64,000 bases of DNA, from assembly GCA_030015575.1 (NCBI GenBank), contig CM057347.1, forward strand, positions 410,844,248-410,908,247, read 5' to 3'. Each line of letters opens with the position of its first letter. Position 1 is the stretch's first letter. Below, piece by piece: positions 22,126 to 34,579 of this stretch. Made by a program: the position numbers and the translations under genes. The DNA comes from Agapanthus africanus (taxonomy: Eukaryota > Streptophyta > Magnoliopsida > Asparagales > Amaryllidaceae). The notes under the pieces are model-generated. The model ran no database searches. It had not been told where the DNA came from and saw only the letters and a program-made list of their open reading frames with translations.

Positions 22126-23559
22126 ATAACTTTACCCCCATTTTTATGATTTTAAATGCTTAATATTGTTTAACTCAAGTTTGGGGGGGTGTATTTTTGG
22201 CTCTTGAAAATAAAAGTTGTCCTCAAAATTGTGAGCCAAAAATAAGTTTGGGGGAGATTTTCACATCCATATATTCTTTGACCCCACTAATAAATTTTCC
22301 TCCCAAGCCTATAGGTTTTTGAGATTTAACAGATGGCAACGGTGATGACACTGTTCTAAACAAGTTTGGGGGAGGTTTGTGTTTATTTACACATCACTTT
22401 GCATCATATTTTGCATAAGCACAAAACATAAAATAAAAAAATGTGTACATAAATAAGCTAATAAAAGATTAGAAAGTGAAAAATTACATTTAAAAGATTG
22501 GAAAAATTTAAGAAAACCAAGAAAGTTAAATGTTTTCTTAAACGAAACTAGTAATAAGTAGTTATGAGCCATTGTCCCAAGGGTTAGTATGATGAAGGAA
22601 GTCACTAAGCTGAGAATAAAAATAAGTCTGAAAAATAGTTCCTATTCTGGAAGCCAAACATTTGAATGTTGATACCCTACTATATGCACGTACACACGTC
22701 TTGAAACTCGGGATAGTAGAGGATACCTTGAAATGCTCTTGTCTAAAAGCCAAAGTATGAAGAAAATTATAAATGAATAAAAAGATAAAATGGTGAAGAA
22801 AAATGAACACTGGTTTTGTAATCACCAAGGCAGCATATAAAAAAAATATAGCGAGGGTGCTTCATCACCTAGTGCCTTAGACCAACTGGTTTGGAAGTCA
22901 CTGCTAAGCCTTAGGTGTTGCAAGATGAGAAAAATACTAATACGCCTAATAAGCAAGCACATGAGCAATTGGTCGATTAGTACCTCAAGAAGTATTAACG
23001 GTCGCATGAAAAATGTGTGAGCAAATCTATCTAAATATTCACCGATTAAAAAAGTACTGAGATAGATGGACAAGAATATGATAGCTTGAATTGAATTCTC
23101 CGAGTGTAGGGATGTCTTTTACACACACGTAGGGGTATATGATCAGTGTTTGGAAGAAAGATAGGAATGAAGAATAAAGACGATATTTTATTGAGGGCTG
23201 ATATGATTTCTAATATCTTTTCATGACTATTAAGATAGGGCTCATGACAACCGAAAAGCTAGTGTAGTTGGAAACTCTAATTTTCAAAGTCTTTCTTTTA
23301 CAATTCCGATCTTTATATTTAACTTTCACAGTCTTCCTTTTATTATAGGATTTTGTGGGTGTAATACGCTGAAAACCCTCAGGCGACAACACTCCTCCTA
23401 CTAGGGACACCTAGAGGTTTAAAGGCTTGTTGCACGTACTCAGTGCAATCGTGTTGCCTATGAAAGTGTGCTAGTTAGTTTTTATTTTTCTTATAATTTC
23501 TCCTTCTCCTGAATAAAAGATGTTTGCTCGAGACGACCAAAATTAAGTTCGGGGGAATT
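22126..23559 (+). other. 3' untranslated region of element A, repeated PPT-like tracts
   Basis: It is non-coding. Three tracts resembling the polypurine tract lie at 22177, 22244 and 22362 (AAGTTTGGGGG type), and the tract adjoining the LTR is at 23545-23559. Blocks at about 22800-23070 and 23344-23467 are conserved in element B on the other strand (42340-42830 and 41923-42056). Confidence 0.7.
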
Positions 23560-25312
23560 TGTTCAGTCGAAAATAATGCAATCTGGAACACATCAATTTC
23601 CTCATTATTCTAATCATCTAAGGATAGTTGATATAAATATAACACATATTACCAGTTTGTCTGGAGAATACTAAATACCACGTGTTATAGTTATATTCAA
23701 TATTCTTTACAGGAAATTGTGTGTTTATTACTACTCGCATGATATTGTATATCTCAACACATTTTATCGAGATTGTGTGCAAAAAATTCTTCAGGTAAAA
23801 GAACCGGAATCGCAAAAGTGCCGATAAAATACAATAAGTTAAAGAATTCAAATCTGGCAGCATCCAAGAAAGAATTATAAGATTCCAGACATCAGAAGGA
23901 AATCCAAAAGCCTACATCAGAGTACCCTAGAAAAATGAGCCAGTAATCTCACTACTTGGCCGTGGAACCGCGGCCGAGTTGGCCGAGTTGCCGCGGTTCC
24001 GCGGCCGAGTCAGGGCATCAGAGGATGAGAGTTCTCCAGAAGTTTCGTCTTAACAACCTTACTTCCTCAAGACGCTAAATTACCACGTGGCTTCTTCTGG
24101 AAGGCTCTGCATAACAACCTCCTTCTAGAAGGCTCCTTGTAACAACCTCATTCTAGAAGGCTCTCCCTAACAACCTAGCTTTGGAAGGAAGATTCATTTG
24201 AATTTTATAAAAGGGGGTCTAGATCTAAGGTGAGGGGGTTACATAATTAGGGTTGAATATTGAACTAAATCATTACACAAGTTGAGTGACACAACTTGTG
24301 ACCCAAACCCAAATCCAATCCAAATCCAATCAAATCAAGATCCATTGAGAAGCAAATCAAGCGAGCAATCAACGATCCTTCATCGCAACGCCGATCATCA
24401 TCCGAGAAAGAGATCCACGACGATCCACGACTCACGAAGATCGAGCTTCACAAAAATCGACGACAAATTCACCTCTTCAAAGGAGCAATCGAGAGCTTAA
24501 TCTTGTATCTCGAATTGAGGAGTTGTGTAAATTTGAAGAAGATTTAATGAAGATGATAAATTGTTAATTCTCGTTTTCATTACATTCTTGCATTATGAAA
24601 TATTTCATTGGTGATTCTTTAATTTTCATGATGTGTGGGTGAAATCTCCGCTTGTAAAGGAATCGAGAGAATCGGTAGATCAAGTGATGATAAAATCCTA
24701 ATACTAATCTTAAGTCTTATGAGATTTGTGAACTTTAGGAAAAATAATCATTAATGACCTAATTTGAAGCGAGATCACATTCTTGATAATTTCGTTGCAA
24801 ATTAGGGATCAAACGATTGATGATTCTCTTTGCTAAAGGCTAGATCCAAATGATGATCAATGAAAAGATAAGGGATAGAGAAGGAGAAACCCTAGTTTCT
24901 TCAATAGATCCCTAATCTTCATTCATCACCATCGTCCTAACTATAATTCATCAATAGATAAGATAATTCATTGTTAGATTCATCATTACTACTAATTCAA
25001 TCGATTCCTACAAACTATTCTACATAATCTTGATAATTCAAATTGATTGGACATCTTCTTAATTTCTAATTCTTGAATGTATTCTTGATTTTCTTGAAAT
25101 GACAACTCAATTAAACCTCGAATTACTTTCTTGAATTTTCTTTTATGTTTTCATTTCGACTCATTTAAAGAATGATCGAACAACTACTCGCATCTCAGTA
25201 GACGATCCATGCTCACTAACGATCGCTACATGCGACACCGTTAATTGATTGCGGTATAAATTTCTTTGGTTATGATAAAAGTTTTCCATACACACAAAAG
25301 AATGATCAATCA
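23560..25312 (+). repeat. 3' LTR of element A
   Basis: It starts TGTTCAGTCG right after the polypurine tract and ends ATCAATCA at 25312, followed at once by Tat LTR sequence. It holds the GC palindrome module (23958-24006), three TTCTRGAA units (24095, 24123, 24151; the 5' LTR has four) and TATAAAA (24206). Confidence 0.95.
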
Positions 25313-26482
25313 GTTCCCATTTTTGGGGTGCCTCACGTGAGCCCACGTGACCCCAAATAGTGCTTAGCACTTATGAAAGGAAAAGAGAATAAACCCAAGA
25401 AGCAGTGCCTAATTCTCAGGCGCCTCACGTGCCAAACGTGAGCGCTCCAAATTTCAGTGTTTTAACATTGCTTAAGAGCCTCGCGTGGGAGCACGTGAGC
25501 GCTAAGAAAATGTTAGTGTTTAAGACTATGAGAAGCCAACCTTAGCCTAAACATGGCCAAGTCTCCCGAGGCCAAAACCCTTTTTCAACCGAGTCTTCCT
25601 ATGCCCAGGTCTCCCCAAATCGATTTTAGTTCCAAAGACGATTAATGATATCCTAGCAGATGGTATCTAAAATGAGGTTCATCTTATCATGATCTCTCTC
25701 TTCAATCTGGAATTCGGTTCAATGGTACATCTCTCTAAACCTCTGATATACGTCGTTGTAATTCTTCAACATCTTCAGAGAGGTGGAGGGTCCCGACAAC
25801 CAACAACTCTTTGGTGCACTCCCAAGTCGATGAGAACATCCCTACGGACTGCAATGTACTTAAACCAGCTACGGACCGTAATGTCCCTAAACTAACGATG
25901 GACCGTAACGTCCTTAAACTAAATCAATAGAGCCCAAATGCTTTTTTGTTGGGTCTGAATGATCCCAAAATTATATTGAGTAGATCTTTGTCTAAAATTC
26001 GACAAACGTATCCTCAACAAACATTTAAGTTAATTTTAATCCCAAACAAGATTAACGATCCTTAAATCAAACCAAACCCAAATCTAAGAATATACGGATT
26101 TGGACTAATCCACGCCCTACGAGTGACGACATAAATTAGTCTCCGTAAACAATCCACGGGCAACCAAAAATAAAACAAACACACAAGACATAAAGTGAAC
26201 TTCTGGAGCAGGAGAAAGTAGTTACCGCGATGTGATAACGTACAGCTGGGGTTTGCGCCTGCAGGGAAGAGCGTCCCCACAATCAAAAACCCCTCGCAAA
26301 CGAGGGGGAATCTAACGAAGTCTTCTACAACGGCCGCATCCATCTAGACCTCCGATACACGGTGCCATAAATAAACTTGGCATCTTCGAAGAGGTGGACG
26401 GATAAACCCAAATAGCATCTTCAGCCAAATTCAGGCAAGACGACTCATCCCAGTTTCGTCGCCCCGTTTTCGGCGGTAAACA
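25313..26482 (+). repeat. Partial 5' LTR of Tat element C
   Basis: It aligns with about 8890-10275 of C' but lacks the AT-rich palindrome half. It has CACGTG boxes at 25333, 25344, 25426 and 25492, three units of the aacgtccttaaacta repeat (25848-25922), and ends ..gtaaaca at 26482 before TGGCATGCCCGGT. Confidence 0.75.
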
Positions 26483-26487
26483 GATCC

Positions 26488-26500
26488 TGGCATGCCCGGT
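26488..26500 (+). other. Primer binding site of element C
   Basis: TGGCATGCCCGGT lies six bases after the LTR end and differs by one base from the site in C' (10281). The tRNA is not identified. Confidence 0.6.
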
Positions 26501-26596
26501 TGGACTTTTTCCTCTTTCCACTCCACACTTTGTGTGTCGTGTTCGCGAACGAATTGCGGTTTAATATGGTTGCCCCTGGATTTGAGGCACTAAGAT

Positions 26597-27961
26597 TTGG
26601 TGTCTTGCTCCTATGCAGAAGAGAAGATGATATCGATGGCTTCCAATTGCACCAATTGCAACAACAACTTCCACTCCGTCCCGACTGGAGGAGTGATTTA
26701 TGGGCCTCAAGAGGCCTCCATCTTTGCAATGTCAGTGGAACAAGTGACTCAGGCCACCACTGGACTGTTCTTCGGGACCATGCTCCCGCTAATGAGCTTC
26801 AATGCTTCAGTGCCATCACAGGAGGCTCTAAAGAAGTCGGTCTTCGACCGGCTTGTAACTACCACGGCCCCTCTTAATGGGTCGTCCAATTCCAGCGCCT
26901 CAGTCTTCGACAGGATGAGCCTAAGCTCAAGTAGGCCCATAAAGAGGCTCGCAATACCTGAGAAGGCTATCCCAAAAAGGATAGTCCTCCTAACTCCTGC
27001 TGCGGGTGAGGTTGTTACAAGTGATTCCCTTACCCGAAAGTCAGTCTTCGATAGGTTAGACGTTCTCTCTCAACGGACGTCAGTCTTCGATAAGCTGGCA
27101 CCAACAGTAGCCTTTCATCAATGCAAGGGGCATAACGAGGTCACTTCTACAACTGAGATGATCCTATCCGCAAGACATGCTCGACGTCGCCACTGGCACC
27201 GAGTAAGGAAAGCTGGGGGCAACTCTCCCTCTGGACTTACTCCACCAGCTCCAATGGTGGAAATTGATACTGCTGTTCCAACTGGGAATATCTTTGAACC
27301 ACTCAGAAAGGTGCGAAAGAACTCTCCGACCGCTGTACTGAAGAAGTCTCCACCACCGGTTGATAATATGGTATGGGCGAAGCTGGAGCATCCCTTTCAA
27401 CGGCTGTCCTCCAAGATCGACAGAGTCTGGAGGAAAGTCCAAGTATCTGTAATTAACAAAGACTACTCTCTCCGACTAGAGAAAAACAAGGCTCGGCAGG
27501 AGGAGGACCATCCCGCCGTCATACCACAGAATGTATCGTCTGCATGGGTGCCTGCTACAACGGCCCTCTCAACTTCAGCCTCCCATAGAAAGAGAAGGCC
27601 AGAGAATCAACCACCACCTGCGGCAAATCTCAAAGGCAGTGGACTCAAACGCCTCAAGTCTGGGGGCATGGTAGTACACATGGTGTACATGGCTTCCGGG
27701 AGAGAGGAAAGCCGCACTTCCACGGGTCACCGACCACTTACACAGTCTGTGACAAAAGCTCATGAGCAACAACAAAAGCTCCAGGAGATGCTGACAAAGA
27801 TGGCCGCACTCACTGGGCAAAAAGAAATCCCGGAATTATCATCTGAACAGTGCCAAGATCAGGAGACCGATATGGAGTTCCTGCGAAGGGTGCTGGAAAG
27901 GAAGGATAAGGAGGCCGCAGAACAAGTCGCTAATATGAAGCAAATGGCGCTCCTGTTCTAA
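26597..27961 (+). pseudogene. Tat gag-like N-terminal protein with SVFDRL repeats
   Basis: A 454-codon open stretch. A six-residue motif SVFD(R/K)(L/M) occurs four times, at residues 81, 102, 149 and 162. The middle is basic and proline-rich. The C-terminal third is helical and charged (residues about 370-450), with GGMVVHMVYMAS and MEFLRRVLERKDKEAAEQV conserved in C'. There is no zinc knuckle. It lies between the primer site and the capsid-like region, so it is probably the N-terminal part of a Tat gag or a separate leader protein. Function is unknown. Confidence 0.6.
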
Positions 27962-28159
27962 GACATGGTCGGGATGATGATCCAGCCGGACCCTCCAGCT
28001 GAAGAACCACCGATAATCATTGAAGATGATAGGGGGGAGACATCAAACCCTCCTCCGCCTTTATCAGCAGCTAGGGAGGAGACGATCTCCAAAGCTGCCC
28101 GTAATGACTACATAGCTCAACAAATACGAGCTCATCAAGCGAGAGAAGCGGCTGGCCAA

Positions 28160-29110
28160 GTTGTCAGAACTGGACGACCTTATCCAGGCTCGTATGATCA
28201 AATCAAGTACCCGCCGGGATATACGATCCCCAAATTCCATGTGTACAAGGGAACAGGCAATCCGCATCAGCACGTCGCTTAATTCAGAGCTTTGTGCGGT
28301 AATACTGGAGGCGACGACAAACTGCTGCTTCGCCAGTTTGTTGGCAGCTTATCGGAAACGATATTTGAATGGTACTCCGAACTCCCAAATGACTCGGTCA
28401 AGACATTCATGCAGATGGAACTACTGTTCACATAGCGGTTCGCAAGTGCAAGCGAGCGCACACTGATCACATCGTTAATCAACTCCAGGGTGAAGCCAGG
28501 AGAGACATGGATTCAATATGCAATTCGGTGTTGGAACCTATGGTCGAAATGCGAACAGTGCATAGAAGAAGCTCCTACCGTGGGCATGTTCGTGGGGACC
28601 CTTGATCCTCAGGCAACTATATCTCAATTTATGATGTTCTTCAAGCCGACCACCTTCCAGGCCTTGATTGACAAGCTAGCCCAAATGGACCAGATGGGCC
28701 ATATGCCGTTCTCTTCAAAAACGGATCTCCGGAATGAAAAGGGCAAAGGGAAAGCGACCTTCGTCGCCAACGCTCAAAAACAGCCAAGTGACCCGAAACC
28801 GGTTGCTCGCCAAAGCAACACTGGTCGATCCCTCGAAGAGAAGTTGAGACGTCCTTACTCGTTCCCCCGGGATAAAACGAGGAGACTGTTCGAACTGGCG
28901 GTGCGCAACAGGCTCATCACTCTGCCGAATCTGAGATGCCCACTGTAGCATGGTGATGTCAACAGTCCCAACTATTGCCCCTACCATAGAGTCATGGGCC
29001 ACCCAATTGAAAATTGCTACATCTTCAAAAACTGGGTTAAGGACCAGTACCTACAAGGCAAGTTCGCTCTATCCAAAAACTGGAAGGTAAACACGCTATA
29101 GCAACACGCT
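28160..29110 (+). pseudogene. Capsid (Retrotrans_gag)-like region of element C
   Basis: Segments such as KPGETWIQYAIRCWNLWSKC and MFVGTLDPQATISQFMMFFK fit the plant Retrotrans_gag fold. HPIENCYIFKNWVKDQYLQG follows, as in Tat gag C-termini. The region follows the SVFDRL protein and precedes a lysine-rich linker. There are a few breaks. Confidence 0.65.
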
Positions 29111-29119
29111 CCTAAAAAA

Positions 29120-29989
29120 GTGGACACGCCGGGGGCATCATGCTCATTTGTAGAAGAACCTCTGTGGGAAGTTGTCCTCTCGGCGAAAACTAAAAGAATG
29201 CTTAAGGACCTTCAAGCATGTCCAGCGATCAGGTGGAAAATCCCGCTGGAGCCTAAGATCATTGAGGGAATGCTTAAACCGCGCCCAACATTGAAAACTA
29301 CTAACGATGGGCAAGACCTCCAGGCCAAGCCTTCGAAGTCTTCGAAGAAAAAGAAGAAGACCAAGAAGCCCGTGCATCCCGACGACAATCGTACGGATCT
29401 GCAAAAATACTTCGACGCACTGGAGGAATACAACCAAAAGGCGCGGACCCCGATCACACTTGAAGAGTTCCTCAAGTATATTCTTGAGAATGGAGATGGT
29501 AACATTAATGAAGGGAACGGTTCGTCAGAAGAACCCGAGAATTATGTAGCGAGTTGTCACGTGGTCTCTCACTTGTCGTTAAAAGATGAAGAAGCTCCCT
29601 CGGCGTCGGAAAGCAACGCAGAGGAACTGGGGGCAGGACTGGCACCAAAATCCCTGGAACCGTCAGACGACTTGATTGACCGGCTGCTGAACGAAGCCCT
29701 TCAAAAGAGCAAAACTGACCGAGAACGTGAAACAACCATGTACAAAAAAGCCAAGCCACAGTGTCAGGAGGAAGAAGACGCGGTATGGACGAGTCACAAA
29801 GCACTCCAACCAGATCAAAGCACATCCACGGTAGAGAAAAGCAGGTTTAAGACAGGAAAACGGTTCGCCAAAGCCCTGTCAATGGTAATGAAGCTGCCAC
29901 CTTTCGAAGGAAATACTCCCGGGAGTATATGTGTTGACGAAGCGAATGTACATCTGAACTACTGCTTATACTATCGGAGGGTCACACAC
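29120..29989 (+). pseudogene. Gag-protease linker of element C, before insertion D
   Basis: This low-complexity, charged stretch has a lysine run (KSSKKKKKTKKPV near residue 70), acidic patches and no recognisable fold. It stops where element D inserted, and homologous reading resumes at 53777. It is similar in style to the acidic linker at 54779-56090. Confidence 0.5.
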
Positions 29990-32900
29990 TGTAACGTTTT
30001 GAAAATCGTTTAGGAGTATTTTTCGATAATCGGTAATATAATACGTGTTTTCCGTAAAAACCAAGATATAATTATTTTTCAATAAAGACTTAAATATACA
30101 TATTCTAGCTATGAAATTGCTAGTATTTGGTATTTAATTGGTCACTTATAAATTGCAAGTTTACTTAAATATTTTCCTTAATTAATTATTTTTAGTATTA
30201 TTTTAAGCTTTCACTAATACATTTAATTAGTGTTAATTACAAATGAGAATGGGTTAATTACACAATTGTGAACCATGATGCAATTTAATTACAAGCTTAT
30301 AATATGTTCTCTTTTTCTCAAGTAGTCTTCATAGTTCTAGAAAAGTTTAGGATCAAATAGAAAATAAAATAAATAAGAAATAATTAAAGAGATAAGATGT
30401 AAGGTGTTGATGTGAGTATGGGGGTATGGTTACCTCTCTTTTCCTCACTCATCCACTCACAAACCCCTTTCTTTTTGTGGCCGAAACATGAGCAGCCCCC
30501 CATCTCTCTTCTCCAATCTCCATCTCATTTCCCACTTTAAAAAAATTAATAGAAAAGAAAATCAACAAGGAAAGTAATAAACAAAGTAGTGGGCTTGTTG
30601 AATTGAGTTTGGAAAGATGCTTCTATACTCACTCACACACACTTCACACTCTCTCTCCCCCCTCAATTTTCTGGCCGAGCCTAGGTTGCCCCTTTTCCAA
30701 ATTTTCCCCACTTCATTTCCACTTCAAAAATCTCCAAAAATCCATCAAAATTCAATACAAAATCTTACTAATTCTTCATTTAACTCTTACCCATTATTCC
30801 TTGTTCAATCCAGCATGGATTTCGGAGCAAGAAGCCATTTTTAGAGGCCAAGATTTTGCAAGTGAGACCTACAAATTTTTGAGGTATAAATCCTAACCCC
30901 ATGTTTAATTTGTTGCTAAATTACTTTAAATCAACTTAATTAGGTATCTAAATGTTCTAATTGCAAGTTTTGAAATTTCAAGAGAGGCTTTTGAATTAAA
31001 GTTGGGGTTTTTCATCACTTGATCTTATTGCAATGTGTGGTTTCACATCTTAAGACATGCAAAAATCTAAGCTAGTTGCTAAATTTGCTAATTGTTACTT
31101 TAAAATTGTCCAAATTATATAATTTTGCAAACTAGATTTTTAAGATTAATGTAAAGAGATAAGAATAAATTTTAGTAAATATTGGTGTGACCTAATTAAG
31201 ATATTAAGTGAGCTATGTGGCCGTTATGATTGCTAAAATATCTAGATTAGTATTAAAACTGTTAATGGTTGCTTACTAGGTTTTGGAATAAATCGATTTG
31301 AATTAAATTTGAGGTTTTGATAGTTTACTATCTATTTCGTATAATATTTAGTGTGTTGTGAATGCGCGATTGGTGCGATTGGGTTTTAGGTTTGGGGTTT
31401 GCCACGTATAACGACCCTAGTTGTGGTTTGTGGCATTGTCGCGAGCGCGTTTTGTGCACCAAGTGCGTGCGCGTTTAGTTAGTGCGCGTGGTTGACTTGT
31501 ATTGTTTGTGTCCGCAACTATTTATATATTTATTTTCTTATTTACTTGTATACGTTTCTAGGATCGGGTGTAGATGCGTCGGATGTGGCGCGGAAATGGC
31601 AGATCTGAAATCGGATTAGATTAGCCGAGGCGTCCTGGTGAGTAGATGTACACATCTACGGGGGAATCGTCTGGATGGCGCAAGGCGTCCGATAGTCTGA
31701 ATTTCTTGTTGTGCTTGTATTTATATGCGTAGTCTCCTAGTTAGTCATCTCATTGCATTGCATCATCATGGATATATATGATATTATCTCATATAACACT
31801 TGCATTGTTACCATTGGTTCATGCTGCACGTGCACTATTCATGCGCACACACACGCCTTTGGTAATTGCTATGTCACGAACACTATAGAACTTGCTTAGA
31901 ATCGGTATCTGTGCATTGCATCATATATGATCTGTAGACCTGTACTTGTATAGTTATTTTATCAGGATGGATACACAGGATTGTTAGTCATATATACATA
32001 CCTCATTGCATCATGATTCATGCATAGCTTCTGGCCGTACTTCGCATGGTATATACTATCGTATCATAGACATCCATCATCACCGATATGTTTACATATT
32101 GTGATTCTTCTCGAGAATTTCAGTATTTATAAGATTTTTGGATTTTGAGGAAAACCGCAAGGATTTTATAAACCTATTATCATTTTAAAATAGAAATTTC
32201 GGTTTTCTTGTGATATGATGTGCGCGGCGTCCACCATGTGTTTTCTCGGTTCTTGAGCGGTATCATATACCCGATTCGAGGAGGGGGATGCACCGTCTAC
32301 GAGTACATAGTGGACCCGGTGTGGTACCTCGGGGCAAGAAAATTACACAGATGGCGTTGAGCCCGGTAGGGGAGCACTACCAACCAGTTATTTTGACGCG
32401 GCGGATATCCGGAGGATACCGACGTAGTCGTGAGATTGATGATATGGGCCGATCCAGACCGACGGAGCCCGAGATATTGAGACATTGAGATATTGAGATA
32501 TTGGGATTATATTTTGTGTCGATACTTGACACGGATTTTCTGTTGATTTCATTGATGATACTTCAGTTATCACGCAAAGGTTTTTCTAAAATAAGAACAA
32601 AGATTTTATCATACTAGACTTGTTCAGGTTTCGTTTTGATTATGCATTCATGTTGCATTCATGTTAGTACATCGTATCATATCGATATGCGTAGGTTGAG
32701 ACGCATTTGCATGCATGCTTACGATAGCCTTATTAGATATTACTTACTACTCACGAGTTGGCAACACACCTCCGTTGTGCCACAGTATCTTGCAGGTCCA
32801 ACCCGTCAGCACAGTAACGGCGGACGCACTTTCTCTTTTGCTTGGACTTATGGCATTGCTCGTAGATGGGTTGCGAGAATAATTATTCCATCATGTATAT

Positions 32901-33399
32901 TATTTTGTATCTGGTATACTCTATCTACCCTTGTGTATTGGACTAGATGGTGAGACTCGTGAGATTTGTATTTGTGGTATTTAGTGTTGATGCTCACTTG
33001 AGTCGACGTGATATTCTCTTATTTCTTGCCTTCTGATGCTTATTGTGCACTTTTGATATACATATTGCATGTGGTTATGATTCCACCATGGGCAAAGAGC
33101 TAGCTCCCGCTTAGGGATGCCTTATTCATTATTTATATGTATTTTCATGTATTGTACCCGTTTGGGGGTCAGTTTTTACAAAGGAGACTCTGCCGAAATT
33201 TTTGGGAAATTCAGATGTTGCTTTTAAATGTTTAATGTGACTTATTTAGTTAAAATCACTTTCTTTAAAGAAGTTTTCCTTCACTCTATTTCTTTACATG
33301 GTTTTGATTTCCTGGGCTTTGGCTTACTTAGATTACTTACGCTTTTAGACGTTTCGTAATTTAAGTGCCAGTCACATTCTGTATCTTCGGGTCGTGACA
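29990..33399 (+). repeat. 5' LTR of element D
   Basis: This 3.4-kb LTR contains a pyrimidine-rich start-region-like stretch near 30620-30900, a GT-rich middle, and a GC-richer tail with ccgtcagcacagtaacggcgg. It is longer than most LTRs, as expected for Tekay. Both LTRs contain a similar 97-101 codon open frame, not counted as a gene. Confidence 0.92.
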
Positions 33400-33402
33400 A
33401 AA

Positions 33403-33415
33403 TTGGTATCAGAGC
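33403..33415 (+). other. Primer binding site of element D
   Basis: TTGGTATCAGAGC, complementary to the 3' end of initiator methionine tRNA, begins a few bases after the LTR. Confidence 0.85.
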
Positions 33416-33639
33416 GATAGGTTTTACCTTTCTGAGTGTAGGATGACCTTTGGTAGATGGAGTAGGTAAGTTAAGCAGAGTGACGTAGCGTGTGTATGTT
33501 CCGCAGCATACTTACGATACGGTACTCCGCCTAAGTAACCTTAGAATATATATTTGCTTGTATCTCCTTTCTTGATTTCGGAAACCCTTTGATTCGATCG
33601 CAATGTTCCTATCAATCATGTTTCTTATTCCAGCCACTA

Positions 33640-34440
33640 TACCGCCGGAGATATCGAGGGCCAGAGGGCTGCTGCCGGGGATGAGATTAGAGTAGGCTCG
33701 TTTGAGACGATGACCGATCAGGGCGGTACGCCGACCCCTCAGGGATAGAGTGATCCGTCTTCTCCAGGACGGATAGCTAGGCTGGAGTCGAGTATTCAGG
33801 ACTTGCGACAGATGGTTGGATTGTTAGTTGAGGTTAGCCGAGCTCCGAGAGCCGATGATGTTACCTACTGCACAGGCAGCTGTTTCTGTTGTTACCAAGA
33901 TTATTTCCGTACCCTTATAGGAGTTTTTGAGGTTGATGCCTCCAGTATGTTTTTACCGGCATAGATGCAGCGCAGGACCTGTAGACAATCCTCGATGGGA
34001 TGGCTATGATTTGTCGTTCATAGAGATGTTCTGATGAGATATGGATTGAGCTTGTGAGTTTTCGTTTAGAGAGGTCTTGTTCAGACGTGGTGCGAGTCAA
34101 TTGAGAGAGGCCGAGCTACAGATCTACTTCCTATGACTTCTGGGATGACGGTGTCCGAGTACGACATTCAGTTTACTTAGTGATCCGATATGCTCCTTAC
34201 CTGGTGGACACTGAAGAGAAACGCATGGAGAGGTTCGTGTGGTGATTGGACATGCAGTTTTTACTTGCCATCGGCACCCAGCATTTTGATACTTTTGCTA
34301 CCGCGATGGATGCAGCCTTACTGCTAGAGGAGCGCATTTCTGAGACTTCGGTCGTTTCTCGGATCGAAGTGGATTTGTATCGGTATGCCAGCTCAAGGCG
34401 GTAAGATAGACACCGTTGTGACAGTTATTCTTTCGGTGTT
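33640..34440 (+). pseudogene. Gag relic of element D
   Basis: Scattered peptides such as FLRLMPPVF, DGMAMICRS and FATAMDAALLLEERISE match the usual chromovirus gag order. It is badly broken. Confidence 0.55.
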
Positions 34441-34579
34441 TTCTTTCGATGTGTATTTCTTTTTAGTGTTGTTTGAAATGGTATCCGCATATTTTGTATC
34501 GAAGTCTAGCCGATAGTAGTCCTTGCTAAATCAGCCGCTTGTTGTGATTTCTTCCATAGTCTAGTCTTTTGTAGCTCTA

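Larger units (their letters stand above)
14980..25312 (+). mobile_element. Athila-lineage element A, gag-protease only
   Basis: Both LTRs begin TGTTCAGTCGAAAATAA and end ATCAATCA. The primer binding site TGGCGCCATTGCCGGGG follows the 5' LTR and is the tRNA-Asp type usual in Athila. Inside are gag-like and protease-like segments close to those of element B, but I see no reverse transcriptase, RNase H or integrase. It is thus a non-autonomous copy resembling the TR-GAG class. LTRs differ by roughly 5% in about 400 bases read by eye. It has several breaks. No target-site duplication can be tested, because the left flank is itself Athila. Confidence 0.85.

Noticed and set aside
30603-30896. A 97-codon open frame in the 5' LTR of D, with a 101-codon partner at 38173-38478
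   Set aside because: It lies in the pyrimidine-rich LTR start region. Similarity of the two is explained by their being the two LTRs of one element, and the peptide is low-complexity with no family match.
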